Below are positions 8,624-17,072 of a stretch of DNA of 45,188 nt, one piece after another. Both the position numbers and the translations under genes were made by a program. The DNA lies in assembly GCF_018260405.1 (NCBI RefSeq), contig NZ_JAGLBG010000007.1, positions 1 to 45,188 on the forward strand, written 5' to 3'. The notes under the pieces were generated by a model, which was not told the DNA's origin, did not search any database, and was given only the letters and a program-made list of their open reading frames with translations. The first letter of the stretch is position 1. Each line of letters opens with the position of its first letter. The stretch comes from Deinococcus sp. Lineage in GTDB: Bacteria; Deinococcota; Deinococci; Deinococcales; Deinococcaceae.

Positions 8624-9241
8624 TTAGCGAACCGGGCGGCCTGCGCTGCTGGCAGGGCGTCGCCCATGAATCAGCAGGGCGGCGAGCAGACCGCCGATAA
8701 AGCCGAATAGGTGGGCTTCCCAGGAAATCATGGGGTTGCTGGGAAGCACGCCCCAGATGATGCCGCCGTAAAGCGCTACAGCCACCACCGCGATGCCGAG
8801 GGCCACCGGGGTGCGCTCCCACCAGCCCACGCCGATCAGGTAGGCCAAGTAGCCAAAGATCAGTTCGCTGGCTCCCAGATGCACGCTGCTGCGGCCAAAC
8901 AGCCACACGAGCGTGCCTCCGATCAGGACGATCAGGAAGGTGGCGCTCACGAAACGCCCGACGCTGCGTACGGCGCTCATAAAGGCCAGCACCGCGAAAG
9001 GTACCGTATTCGCGATCAGGTGCGGAAAACCGGCGTGCACAAAGGGCGCGGTAAAGATGTGCCAGAAGGTATGCGGATCGCGCGGCTCGATCCCGAAGGA
9101 GTTCAGTTGCCCCCGGAATATGCTGAAGTCCACGATTTCCTCGGCCCACATAACGGCGATCATCAGCCCAGTGAGGGCGGCGGCCTGGGTAACGGGCGAT
9201 TGGCGCTCCGGCAAAGGCTTGACAGAGGGGGGGCGCTGCAT
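8624..9241 (-). CDS. Rhomboid family intramembrane serine protease
   Basis: 205 residues with about six membrane segments. The catalytic Ser sits in GASELIFGY and the partner His in WEAHLFGFIGG; the family has GxSx and H in these helices. It would cleave membrane proteins within the bilayer. The ATG at 9241 is preceded by GAGGTC and also by CAGACT 6 nt upstream, so it could be read with a weak Shine-Dalgarno or as a leaderless message. A much longer frame upstream crosses a repeat element and was rejected. The gene lies downstream of asd with family A copy 3 between them. Confidence 0.85.
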   Translation of the reverse strand: MQRPPSVKPLPERQSPVTQAAALTGLMIAVMWAEEIVDFSIFRGQLNSFGIEPRDPHTFWHIFTAPFVHAGFPHLIANTVPFAVLAFMSAVRSVGRFVSATFLIVLIGGTLVWLFGRSSVHLGASELIFGYLAYLIGVGWWERTPVALGIAVVAVALYGGIIWGVLPSNPMISWEAHLFGFIGGLLAALLIHGRRPASSAGRPVR

Positions 9242-9312
9242 GACCTCAGTCTGCCGTGTCTGGAACTGAGAAGCCCAGCACTCAACAGGGAGCGTCTTGC
9301 CAGTGGCCACAC

Positions 9313-9390
9313 CGCGAAACCCGCATTTTGTCTTCTCGCATCCGCCCGGATTGCCTTTGAAATAACTAGATTCACTCGGCAGTCCGCATA
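9313..9390 (+). repeat. Intergenic repeat family A, copy 3
   Basis: Contains GCGAAACCCGCA, CTTCTCGCATCCGCCCGGAT and ends ATTCACTCGGCAGTCCGCAT. It lies between the end of asd and the start of the rhomboid gene. Confidence 0.6.
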
Positions 9391-9482
9391 GGGTTCGCCA
9401 AAGAGCGTGATGAAAGCTGCTCTGGAACACGCCACAAAAAGCCGGAGCGTAAAGCCCCAGCTTATTTGAAGGCGGCGCTGTC

Positions 9483-10502
9483 TCAGGCCCGCTGGCTTTG
9501 CCTGATCGCGCCTTTTTCCTGTAGGTATTCGGCGATTTGTACGGCATTCAGCGCAGCACCCTTAAGCAGTTGATCGCCCGACACGAACAGGTCGATGCCG
9601 CCGTCGAACACGAGGCTCTCGCGAATGCGCCCGACTTCCACATCGTATTTGCCGCTAGCGGTCAGGGGCATGGGATAGAGCTTCTCGGCGGGGTTGTCAC
9701 GCACTTCCACGCCCGGCGTGTGAGAAAGCAGTTCGCGGATTTCGTCGGGCGTGGCAGGTCTCCCGAGTTCCAGCGTGATGGCCTCGCTGTGAGTGCGTAG
9801 CGTCGGAATTCTGACCGAGGTGCAGCTGACCTTCAGGCTGTCGTCGCCCAGAATCTTGTGGGTTTCCCAGACTACTTTCATTTCTTCTTTGGTGTAGGCG
9901 TTGTCCAGGAACACATCGACCTGCGGAATCACGTTGAAGGGAATCGGGTAGGCAAATTCCTTATGGCCCGCCACGCCGCCGTTAAGCTGCACTCGGGTTT
10001 GCTCCAGCAGCTCGTCCATGCCTTTTTGACCCGCGCCGCTGGTCGCCTGATAGGTAGACACGATCATGCGCTTCACGCCGTATTTGCGGTGAATCGGGGC
10101 CACCGCCACGACGGCAATCGCGGTGGTGCAGTTGGGGTTGGCAATGATGCCCTGGTGCTTCAGCGCGGCTTCTCCGTTGACTTCGGGCACGACCAGCGGC
10201 ACACCTTCGTCGTAGCGAAAGGCGCTGGAGTTGTCAATGACCACGCCGCCGCCCTCGGCCCACCTGTGCGCCAGCGCCTTGCTGATGCTGCCGCCCGCGC
10301 TTGCCAGAATCACGTCGGCGTCGATGGGGCCTTCGGGCGTCGCCTGCACGGTCAGGTTCTTACCCTTGAACGGCAGGGTCTTCCCGGCGCTGCGGGGCGA
10401 GGCGTACAGCTGCAACTCGTCGATCTGTAACTTGGACTTTTCGAGCACCTGCATCAGCTCGTGCCCCACGGCTCCGGTGGCTCCCACAATCGCTACGCGC
10501 AT
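9483..10502 (-). CDS. asd: Aspartate-semialdehyde dehydrogenase
   Basis: 339 residues, the normal length. It reduces aspartyl phosphate to aspartate semialdehyde with NADPH, the branch point to lysine/diaminopimelate, threonine and methionine. GATGAVG (8-14) binds the cofactor; catalytic Cys125 is in NPNCTTAIA and the acid-base His238 in RTHSEAI. The ATG has a strong RBS (GGAGGGCAAGGT). Directly upstream on the minus strand lie, in order, a promoter, a 10-codon leader peptide rich in Thr and an intrinsic terminator that ends only 4 nt before the RBS, so expression appears to be controlled by attenuation in response to threonine (and perhaps isoleucine) supply. Confidence 0.97.
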   Translation of the reverse strand: MRVAIVGATGAVGHELMQVLEKSKLQIDELQLYASPRSAGKTLPFKGKNLTVQATPEGPIDADVILASAGGSISKALAHRWAEGGGVVIDNSSAFRYDEGVPLVVPEVNGEAALKHQGIIANPNCTTAIAVVAVAPIHRKYGVKRMIVSTYQATSGAGQKGMDELLEQTRVQLNGGVAGHKEFAYPIPFNVIPQVDVFLDNAYTKEEMKVVWETHKILGDDSLKVSCTSVRIPTLRTHSEAITLELGRPATPDEIRELLSHTPGVEVRDNPAEKLYPMPLTASGKYDVEVGRIRESLVFDGGIDLFVSGDQLLKGAALNAVQIAEYLQEKGAIRQSQRA

Positions 10503-10517
10503 ACCTTGCCCTCCAAT

Positions 10518-10550
10518 AAAAAAACCGCCCGCGCATGTCTTGCGGGGCGG
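10518..10550 (-). terminator. Attenuator terminator in the asd leader
   Basis: On the minus strand CCGCCC (10550-10545) pairs with GGGCGG (10530-10525), extended by CGC/GCG with a one-base bulge, 7-nt loop, then seven T. It lies between the leader peptide and the asd RBS, which is where an attenuator, not an operon-end terminator, would sit. The 5' arm can instead pair with GGGCGG at 10571-10566. Confidence 0.88.
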
Positions 10551-10571
10551 CTGCCTGTCACGACACCGCCC

Positions 10572-10604
10572 TCACGGGGTAATGGTGGTCGCGGCGGGCC
10601 TCAT
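10572..10604 (-). CDS. Threonine-rich leader peptide of asd (MRPAATTITP)
   Basis: An 11-codon frame including stop on the minus strand, ATG at 10604 and TGA at 10574-10572. Codons 6-9 are ACC ACC ATT ACC (Thr-Thr-Ile-Thr). The ATG is exactly 6 nt after a good -10 box, so it would be the first codon of the message, or nearly so. Codons 3-5 (CCGCC) and the Thr codons themselves (CGACcACC) can pair with 10570-10561, which is the segment needed for the antiterminator. By analogy with E. coli thrL, this is read as a sensor peptide, not a functional protein. Too short to be tested statistically by eye, but position, codons and RNA pairing all agree. Confidence 0.85.
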   Translation of the reverse strand: MRPAATTITP

Positions 10605-10610
10605 AGCTTC

Positions 10611-10639
10611 AGGCTAAAGGTTCTGGCGCAGGGGGTCAA
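10611..10639 (-). promoter_or_regulatory. asd leader promoter
   Basis: On the minus strand -35 TTGACC (10639-10634), 17-nt spacer, -10 TAGCCT (10616-10611). Transcription would start within or next to the leader peptide ATG at 10604. This is the best sigma-70-type promoter seen in the window. Confidence 0.82.
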
Positions 10640-10698
10640 GGGGCGTCGGCAAAAGGTAGTCCGGGCGGCGACATGCCCTAACCCCAGTCTGGACCATT

Positions 10699-11008
10699 TT
10701 ATTTCTTCTTGCGCCGGAACAGTCCGAAGAGGCCGCCGCCCTGCCCCGGTGCCTTGTTGGGCAGCTGAAAGTCTGCCACCTTGATTTCGGGTTCGGGGAG
10801 GGGGGCCACTTCCCAGGCGTTTGCCTGAAAACAGAGCCGCTGTAGCGCCCGGCGGCGTACAGGGCGTACTTTTCCTCTTCCTCGGCGGTCATGGCACGTG
10901 GATCGCTCAGGGCCTGAAGCATGGCTTCGAGCGACTCATCCTCGCAGGCCCCCAGTGCCCCTGACTGAAAATGGCTTCCTTGCCATAAATGCGAGTTCTG
11001 ACGGCCAT
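10699..11008 (-). pseudogene. Frameshifted small conserved-looking gene
   Basis: Reading from ATG 11008 (RBS ACGGAG), three consecutive segments in three frames join into one sensible protein of about 103 residues: MAVRTRIYGKEAIFSQG, then LEAMLQALSDPRAMTAEEEE and YALYAAGRYSGS, then EVAPLPEPEIKVADFQLPNK and a basic end LFGLFRRKKK. Two single-base losses would explain it, one near a G run (about 10960) and one near a T run (about 10828). The total of 310 nt is not a multiple of three. Either the gene is broken or the assembly has two homopolymer errors. Function unknown. It lies 24 bp after plsY, probably in its operon. Confidence 0.7.
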
Positions 11009-11032
11009 GCTGACTCCGTTAGTGTGGTGAAA

Positions 11033-11629
11033 TTACTCGGCTTTTTCTCCCAGGCGTCTTTCGGTGCCGGAAGTCAGTTTTTTGATGTTTTCGCGGTGCT
11101 GCCAGACCAGCAGCAGGGCCAGGAAAGACACCGACACAATCATCCACAGCGGCGCGGGCACCAGCCAGATCATGACGATGACGCCCGCCGCGCCCATGAT
11201 GCTGCCTGCACTGACAAAGCGCGTAAGCCACATGCAAAAGATCGCCAGGACGAATGCGCCCAGCCCCACCAGTGGATGAATCATTGTCACCACCCCGAAA
11301 CTGGTCGCCACACCTTTGCCGCCCCGGAAGGCCAGGAAAGGGCTGAAATTGTGCCCCACGACAGCGGCAATTCCACATAACGCCGCGAGTGGCGCGTCCA
11401 GTCCCAGCAGCCGCCCGATCACCACGGCCAGGACACCTTTAAGGATGTCGAAAATGGCGACCGCCAGCGCAGGCCCCTTGCCCAGCGAGCGCAGCACGTT
11501 GGTCGCGCCGCTGTTGCCGCTGCCCACGGTGCGGATATCCACACCGCGTGAGCGGGCCACCCAGGCGGCGGCTGGAATGGACCCGAGCAGGTACGACACC
11601 AGAACGGCGACTACGGCGATAGGGGACAC
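11033..11629 (-). CDS. plsY: Glycerol-3-phosphate acyltransferase PlsY
   Basis: 198 residues with five or so membrane segments. It moves the acyl group from acyl phosphate to glycerol 3-phosphate, the first step of phospholipid synthesis. The family motifs GSGNSGATNV (near residues 37-46) and GHNFSPFLAFRGGKGVATS are intact. GTG start at 11629; a -10-like TACAAT lies 7 nt upstream on the minus strand, so the message is probably leaderless. It is divergent from the methylmalonyl-CoA epimerase gene with about 60 bp between starts. Confidence 0.95.
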   Translation of the reverse strand: MSPIAVVAVLVSYLLGSIPAAAWVARSRGVDIRTVGSGNSGATNVLRSLGKGPALAVAIFDILKGVLAVVIGRLLGLDAPLAALCGIAAVVGHNFSPFLAFRGGKGVATSFGVVTMIHPLVGLGAFVLAIFCMWLTRFVSAGSIMGAAGVIVMIWLVPAPLWMIVSVSFLALLLVWQHRENIKKLTSGTERRLGEKAE

Positions 11630-11688
11630 GCCTAGTATTGTAGCGGTCGCTGCGTGGCGGTTAACGCTCAGCGCGGTACGCTGTAGCT

Positions 11689-12117
11689 ATGGTTCAACGG
11701 CTTGATCACATCGGCATTGCTACCCCCGACCTCGATGCAGGAAGTGCACCCTATCTGGCGCTGGGGTTGTCGCCCGAAGGCGAGGACGAACTGGTTGAGT
11801 CTCAGGGCGTCAACGTGCGCGTGTTCCGCGCCGGAGAAACGATGATCGAACTGCTCGCGCCCGTGCGGGCTGACAGCGCCATTGCACGGTTCCTCGAAAA
11901 GAACCGCCCTGGCCTGCACCACACCGCCTACCGCGTCGAGGACATCGACGCCGAAATCGCGCGTCTGCGGGCGGGCGGGGCCACCTTCCTGACGGAGCAG
12001 CCGGGGCCGGGGCTACACGGCACCCGCGTAATCTTTCTGCACCCGAAGTGGGGCGCGGGCACCTTGATCGAGCTGTGCGAACATCCCAGGGGCGAGCATG
12101 GAGCGCACGGGCATTGA
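11689..12117 (+). CDS. mce: Methylmalonyl-CoA epimerase
   Basis: 142 residues, VOC fold. It would interconvert (2R)- and (2S)-methylmalonyl-CoA in propionyl-CoA metabolism. Metal-ligand regions are visible: His in LDHIGIATPD, Glu in ETMIELLAP, His-His in GLHHTAYRVEDID and Glu in GTLIELCEH. FLHPKWGAGTLIEL is typical of this subfamily. A -10-like TACGCT lies exactly 6 nt before the ATG, and no Shine-Dalgarno is seen, fitting a leaderless mRNA. The stop overlaps the TTG start of the VanZ-like gene. Confidence 0.9.
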   Translation: MVQRLDHIGIATPDLDAGSAPYLALGLSPEGEDELVESQGVNVRVFRAGETMIELLAPVRADSAIARFLEKNRPGLHHTAYRVEDIDAEIARLRAGGATFLTEQPGPGLHGTRVIFLHPKWGAGTLIELCEHPRGEHGAHGH

Positions 12118-12644
12118 ACGTCCCTCTGCGCCGAGGAAAGCCGCTCTGGTGGCTTCCCACTCTGCTGCTGGCCGGGCTGATCTGGTTTCTAAGTTCCAGG
12201 AGCAGCACCCCGGTTCCCCTACCGCATCCTATTGACTGGGTCGCGCACGCTTCGGCCTATCTCGCCCTGGGGTTTTCGCTGGGTAAGGCGAGCGGCAACT
12301 GGCAGCTGGCCTGGGTTCTGGCGGCCTGGTTCGGGGCACTGGACGAAGTTCACCAGGCGTTTGTGCCACCGCGTGAGGCGGGCATCGGCGACTGGTGGTT
12401 TGACCTGATCGGCAGCGGGCTGGGCAGCTGGTGGGCGGCGGGCCGGGTCAGCCGCCAGCCAGAGGCAGATCAGACAGGGGCGGGCCAGACAGGGGCAGGA
12501 GAGTTTGATACTGACGACGATTCCGGGCAGGGGGCCGGTCGCTATGACCCTTCTGACCGCTGGACGGCCCAGCCCGGAGAACCCCGTTCCGGCGAGCATT
12601 TGCCCTGGCCCAAGTACGATATCAATTTCGACGAGGCCCAGTAA
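12114..12644 (+). CDS. VanZ-like membrane protein
   Basis: About 176 residues from a TTG at 12114. Three to four membrane segments are followed by the VanZ-type motif DEVHQAFVPPREAGIGDWWFD and a GSGLGSW segment; the last 55 residues are polar, acidic and low complexity. The TTG was chosen because it overlaps the mce stop (TTGA at 12114-12117), with GGAG about 10 nt upstream; the same TTGA coupling occurs before the DUF808 gene. The VanZ family is linked to glycopeptide (teicoplanin) resistance in one case, but most members have no known role. Confidence 0.78.
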   Translation: MNVPLRRGKPLWWLPTLLLAGLIWFLSSRSSTPVPLPHPIDWVAHASAYLALGFSLGKASGNWQLAWVLAAWFGALDEVHQAFVPPREAGIGDWWFDLIGSGLGSWWAAGRVSRQPEADQTGAGQTGAGEFDTDDDSGQGAGRYDPSDRWTAQPGEPRSGEHLPWPKYDINFDEAQ

Positions 12645-12669
12645 GCTCCTTTTTTCGCTACATTCAGGT

Positions 12670-13242
12670 ATGCAGCATGACGTGACCCTCAAAGACGCCG
12701 AGCTGACCCTGCGCCCGCTGACCGAGGCCGATATTCCGGCGCTGTGTGGGCTGGCGACCGAGCACAGGGACGAATTGGCATTGATGGGCACCCTACCCAA
12801 TACGCCCACCTATTACCGCTCCGGGCTGGAGGCCCCCGATCAGCAGGTCTTCGTGATCGAGGTGGGCGGCGAACTGGCGGGCAGCACCCGCTTCGGCGAC
12901 ATCCGCACGGCGCACTCGGGGCTGGAGATCGGCTGGACGTGGCTGGCTCCGCGTTATTACGGCACCGGGATCAACCGCCGCATGAAAAAACTGATGCTGG
13001 AAGAAGCCTTTGAGCGCATGAGCATGCAGCGGGTGCAACTCAAGACTGGGAACCGCAATATCCGTTCGCAGCGGGCCATCGCGGGGCTGGGAGCCGTCAG
13101 GGAAGGAGTGCTGCGCCGCCATGTGCGCCGCGACGACGGCAGCATGCGCGACAGTGTGATGTTCTCGGTGCTGGCCGACGAGTGGCCCGCCGTCAAAGCG
13201 CAGCTTGTACACGGGTTGCGCTCCACTCTGATACGTCAGTAG
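12670..13242 (+). CDS. GNAT family N-acetyltransferase (RimJ/RimL-like)
   Basis: 190 residues. Starts with LTLRPLTEADIPALCGL, has the GSTRFGDIR beta strand, the acetyl-CoA loop region PRYYGTGINRRMKKLM and the late LKTGNRNIRSQRAIAGLGA motif of RimJ/RimL-type acetyltransferases. The acceptor is unknown (protein N-terminus or small amine). A -10-like TACATT lies 5 nt before the ATG, and this start gives a normal-length protein. It follows the VanZ-like gene by 25 bp. Confidence 0.88.
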   Translation: MQHDVTLKDAELTLRPLTEADIPALCGLATEHRDELALMGTLPNTPTYYRSGLEAPDQQVFVIEVGGELAGSTRFGDIRTAHSGLEIGWTWLAPRYYGTGINRRMKKLMLEEAFERMSMQRVQLKTGNRNIRSQRAIAGLGAVREGVLRRHVRRDDGSMRDSVMFSVLADEWPAVKAQLVHGLRSTLIRQ

Positions 13243-13253
13243 TGCGCTAGCAG

Positions 13254-13781
13254 TTAGGGGCGGCGCAGCAGCGGATAAGGATTGATCGCGCCGCGCAGGG
13301 TATAGAGGCCGTAGTGCAGGTGCGTGGGTGTGCCTCTGGCATTGCCGCTGTCGCCCACGTAGCCCACGATGTCCCCGGCGCTGACCCATTGCCCGCGTGC
13401 GAGGTTGGGGTAGCGCTCCAGATGCGCGTAGTAGTGCCGCTGTTGTCCCGGCCCCAGAATCATGACCGTGCGCCCGCCGAGGTCGTTAGGGCCAACATTC
13501 AGCACGATGCCGCGCGTGGTGGCGTGAATGGGCGTGCCACGAGGCGCAAAGATGTCGATGCCCTCGTGGTGGCGGCCTCCGCTGCGGGCGCCGCCCCAGG
13601 TATCGACTAACCGTCTGCCGGGAAGCGGGTTGGGAAGCGTGGTCGGCGCGGGGGCATTGAGCAGTGCCGCGTACCGCTGCGCCCGTTGCACGCTGGGCCA
13701 CAGCAGATACGCGGCACCCGCCAGCATAAGCAGCAACAGTATGGCCCTCAGACTTCGCCTCACCCTCACAGTGTGACGCAA
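13254..13781 (-). CDS. M23 family metallopeptidase (LytM-like)
   Basis: Up to 175 residues. The N-terminus has a basic stretch and one membrane segment (LLLLMLAGAAYLLW), so the domain faces the cell envelope. Zinc ligands are visible in HHEGIDIFAPRGTPI and in the late HLHYG motif. It would cut peptide bridges in peptidoglycan. The start is uncertain: TTG at 13781 or GTG codons at 13769 and 13763, none with a clear RBS. The gene is convergent with the GNAT gene, 11 bp apart, and divergent from the SCO1 gene. Confidence 0.88.
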   Translation of the reverse strand: MRHTVRVRRSLRAILLLLMLAGAAYLLWPSVQRAQRYAALLNAPAPTTLPNPLPGRRLVDTWGGARSGGRHHEGIDIFAPRGTPIHATTRGIVLNVGPNDLGGRTVMILGPGQQRHYYAHLERYPNLARGQWVSAGDIVGYVGDSGNARGTPTHLHYGLYTLRGAINPYPLLRRP

Positions 13782-13860
13782 CAGGCGCGGCTAGGAATCA
13801 GGCAAAAGTTGTAGTTGTCTCGGGGACACTCGCCCAGCCCACGGCGCCTAACCTGAGCGT

Positions 13861-14550
13861 ATGAAGTGGCTGACTGCCGGACTCCTTGTTATTGCCGCTG
13901 TGCTGGCGGGCTTGCTGTTGTACCGGAGTGTCGCGCCCAGCCCACTGCGCGGGGGCACGGCGCTGGATACGCCCGTGCGGGTTCCGGCGCTGCCCCTGCT
14001 TGATGACCGGGGGCAGGCGACCACCCTGGCAGCCTCGGACGGGCGGGTGCGGCTGCTGTTTTTTGGTTATGTGCACTGCCCCGACGTGTGCCCGGCGACC
14101 CTGGCAAGCCTGAAGAACACCTACGCGGGCCTCAGCGACGAGCAAAAAAAACACCTTCAGGTGCAGTTCGTGACGGTGGATCCGGCCAACGATACGCCCA
14201 AGCTGGTGCGTGAATATTTAAGCAAATTCGACCCGGCGTTTACCGGACTGACAGGCCAGTCTGCCACCATCGACGCGGCGGCCAAAGCCCTATATGTCGC
14301 CAATGTCGCGCCCATACCCGCCGACTCGGGCGCTCATGCTCAGCACAGCGCTCAGGCTGCGGCCCCCGCTACCTCTCCAGACGCCGCCGACGAGAATGTC
14401 AGCGCTGCCCAGGCCGGACGCATTCACGGCGACGAGGTGCGCGTGATTACCCCAGCGGGAGAGTTCGTGCGGGTCTACAACAATCGGGAGGCCATCGACG
14501 GCACCCTACAGCGGGATCTGCCCGGCTTGCTGCGAGATTACGGCGGCTGA
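13861..14550 (+). CDS. SCO1/SenC family copper-binding protein
   Basis: 229 residues. One N-terminal membrane anchor, then a thioredoxin-like domain with copper ligands Cys73 and Cys77 (CPDVC) and a candidate His189 in GRIHGDEV. It would deliver copper or electrons to the CuA site of cytochrome c oxidase, outside the membrane. Residues about 155-185 form an Ala/His-rich insertion (AHAQHSAQAAAP) that is unusual and could hold extra metal. A -10-like TAACCT lies exactly 6 nt before the ATG: probable leaderless mRNA. No oxidase genes are in the window. Confidence 0.92.
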   Translation: MKWLTAGLLVIAAVLAGLLLYRSVAPSPLRGGTALDTPVRVPALPLLDDRGQATTLAASDGRVRLLFFGYVHCPDVCPATLASLKNTYAGLSDEQKKHLQVQFVTVDPANDTPKLVREYLSKFDPAFTGLTGQSATIDAAAKALYVANVAPIPADSGAHAQHSAQAAAPATSPDAADENVSAAQAGRIHGDEVRVITPAGEFVRVYNNREAIDGTLQRDLPGLLRDYGG

Positions 14551-14626
14551 CCAAAGGGCTGACCAAGGGGTTACCCGCAGCTTCCAAGAAAGTGCCTGAA
14601 ATATTCTGTTGTCAACAAAACCGCGC

Positions 14627-14638
14627 TAGACTCTGGGC
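14627..14638 (+). promoter_or_regulatory. ruvB leaderless-type promoter -10
   Basis: TAGACT (14627-14632), then CTGGGC, then the ruvB ATG at 14639. A TTCTGT with 17-nt spacing is a weak -35. No Shine-Dalgarno is present, so the transcript should begin at or very near the ATG. Confidence 0.6.
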
Positions 14639-15628
<990 letters not shown>

Positions 15629-15643
<15 letters not shown>

Positions 15644-16096
15644 GCGCCGCAGCGAATTCTGGCGGTCCTGGGCGAGCAGGCCCACTGCCCCCAGCAGCAG
15701 CAGCGCACTGAGCCACGCCTGCCAGCTGGGGCGCTGGGCGTGCTGCCCGAACCAGCCCAGCGAACTGATAAGCAGGGCGCCCAACACCTGCCCCAGCGTG
15801 ACCGCCACGGTGCTCACGCCGATGCCGAAGCGGGCCGCCCCAATGATGTTTACAGTGACGTAAATCGCGCCCAGTGGCCCGCCGATAAACATCCAGGCGG
15901 CAGGCCAGTGGTCGGGGCGGTGACCATCTATTCCGCAGGCCCAGAGCAGCAGCAGCAGCGCCGCGCCCCCGGAAAAATTGACTAGGCTGGCCGCCAGTGG
16001 CACGCGCACGGCCTGCAACAGCCGCAGGTTGAAAGCCGCGCTCCCCGAGAGGCCCAGGCCCGCGCCCAGCGTGCCCAGTACCACCAGCCAGTTCAT
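15629..16096 (-). CDS. YdcZ/DUF606 family DMT-type transporter, subunit 2
   Basis: 155 residues, five predicted membrane segments, half-size drug/metabolite-transporter fold. It overlaps the upstream sister gene by 4 nt (ATGA at 16093-16096), so the two are translated together and may form a heterodimer. The family exports small molecules but the substrate is unknown. A divergent MerR gene suggests induction by a small ligand. Confidence 0.82.
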
Positions 16097-16557
16097 TTCA
16101 GTCCCCAGAAGCGCAGGCCCAGGCCCGCCAGCGTCAATGCCACCGCTGCCGCCCGCAGGCGGTTGACTGGCCGTGTGGGAAGCCCCAGCACCCCGAAATG
16201 GTCCATGGCGATGGCGGTGATCAGTTGCGCGGCGATGACCAGGGTGGTCGCCAGCGCCGCGCCGATTTGCTGGGTAAGCACCACGCTGCCGACCACGTAG
16301 GAGCTACCGATGACGCCCGCCAGCCAGGCCCAGGGCGGCGCACTTTTTCCGGCGGCCCAGTTGGGTTTTTGCCGACTGGCGGCCAGGAGCAGCATCAAAA
16401 GCGGTAGGCCCACGCCGTATGAAATGGCGGCGGCCAGCACCACTGAATGGGTTTGCCCCGCCAGGGCACTGTTGATGGCGAACTGGGACGGAAGCAGGCT
16501 GCCAGCCGCGACCAGCAGTGGAAGAGGTAAAAGGGCCGTAAGGCTGCGGGAAGTCAT
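16093..16557 (-). CDS. YdcZ/DUF606 family DMT-type transporter, subunit 1
   Basis: 154 residues, five membrane segments, paralogous to the following gene. Typical features are the N-terminal LPSQFAINSALAG and the central GVIGSSYVVGSVVL. First gene of the pair; the ATG is about 14 bp from a dyad operator-like sequence shared with the divergent MerR gene. Two adjacent half-size genes of opposite topology would make one transporter. Confidence 0.82.
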   Translation of the reverse strand: MTSRSLTALLPLPLLVAAGSLLPSQFAINSALAGQTHSVVLAAAISYGVGLPLLMLLLAASRQKPNWAAGKSAPPWAWLAGVIGSSYVVGSVVLTQQIGAALATTLVIAAQLITAIAMDHFGVLGLPTRPVNRLRAAAVALTLAGLGLRFWGLK

Positions 16558-16570
16558 ACCCTATCTTTAA

Positions 16571-16592
16571 ACCTTCTCACTGATGTGAAGGT
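16571..16592. promoter_or_regulatory. Dyad between YdcZ pair and MerR gene
   Basis: ACCTTC and GAAGGT are separated by 10 bp, with two more matching pairs inside, so 8 of 11 positions are symmetric. MerR proteins bind such dyads between promoter elements. The position in the 55-bp divergent gap supports control of both directions. Confidence 0.55.
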
Positions 16593-16612
16593 CAAGCCCG
16601 GAGGAGACTAGG

Positions 16613-16972
16613 ATGAAGATAGGAGAATTTGCAGCCAGAAGCGGTATTTCGGCGCGGCTGCTGCGCTACTACGAGGAACAGCAGTTGCTCTTGCCCCGGC
16701 GCGGCGAAAACGGGTACCGCCAGTACAGCGCCGACATGCTGAGAAGTGCGGCGCAGATTCGCGCCCTGCTTGACGCCGGGATGCCGACCACCATTATCCG
16801 CGACATCTTGCCGTGTCTGAGCGCCACAGAAGACATTTATCTCCAGAAGCTTAGCCCCGAGACTCGCCTGCGGCTGGAGCAGGAGCGTGACCGTATCAGC
16901 GCACGCATCGTGTGTCTGGCCCGCAACCGCGACGCCATAGACGCCTACCTAAGCAGTGTGCCGCTGACCTGA
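16613..16972 (+). CDS. MerR family transcriptional regulator
   Basis: 119 residues. The N-terminal winged helix-turn-helix MKIGEFAARSGISARLLRYYE, followed by GYRQYSADML, is classic MerR. The effector end is short: a coiled-coil helix (about 85-115) and no Cys cluster like that of the metal sensors, although single Cys residues are present. RBS GGAGG at 16600-16604. Divergent from the YdcZ pair and most likely its regulator. Confidence 0.9.
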   Translation: MKIGEFAARSGISARLLRYYEEQQLLLPRRGENGYRQYSADMLRSAAQIRALLDAGMPTTIIRDILPCLSATEDIYLQKLSPETRLRLEQERDRISARIVCLARNRDAIDAYLSSVPLT

Positions 16973-16996
16973 TACGGACTGCCGGTTGATTCGGGC
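16972..16996 (+). repeat. Family A terminus (fragment)
   Basis: ATACGGACTGCCG followed by GTTGATTCGGG, matching the end of family A. It begins at the last base of the MerR gene stop codon. No matching second end is seen. Confidence 0.45.
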
Positions 16997-17072
16997 GCGG
17001 CCCCGCGTTGTGTTAGCCTCGCCCTGTTATGAAAGGTGTCTTGCTACGGGTGAACCACAGGTGATTTCCGCG

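Noticed and set aside
17029..17064. Leader peptide MKGVLLRVNHR before the TauE/SafE gene
   Set aside because: An 11-residue frame exists, but there is no terminator or codon bias, the -10-like box is at the wrong distance, and its stop lies within the RBS region of the exporter by chance.
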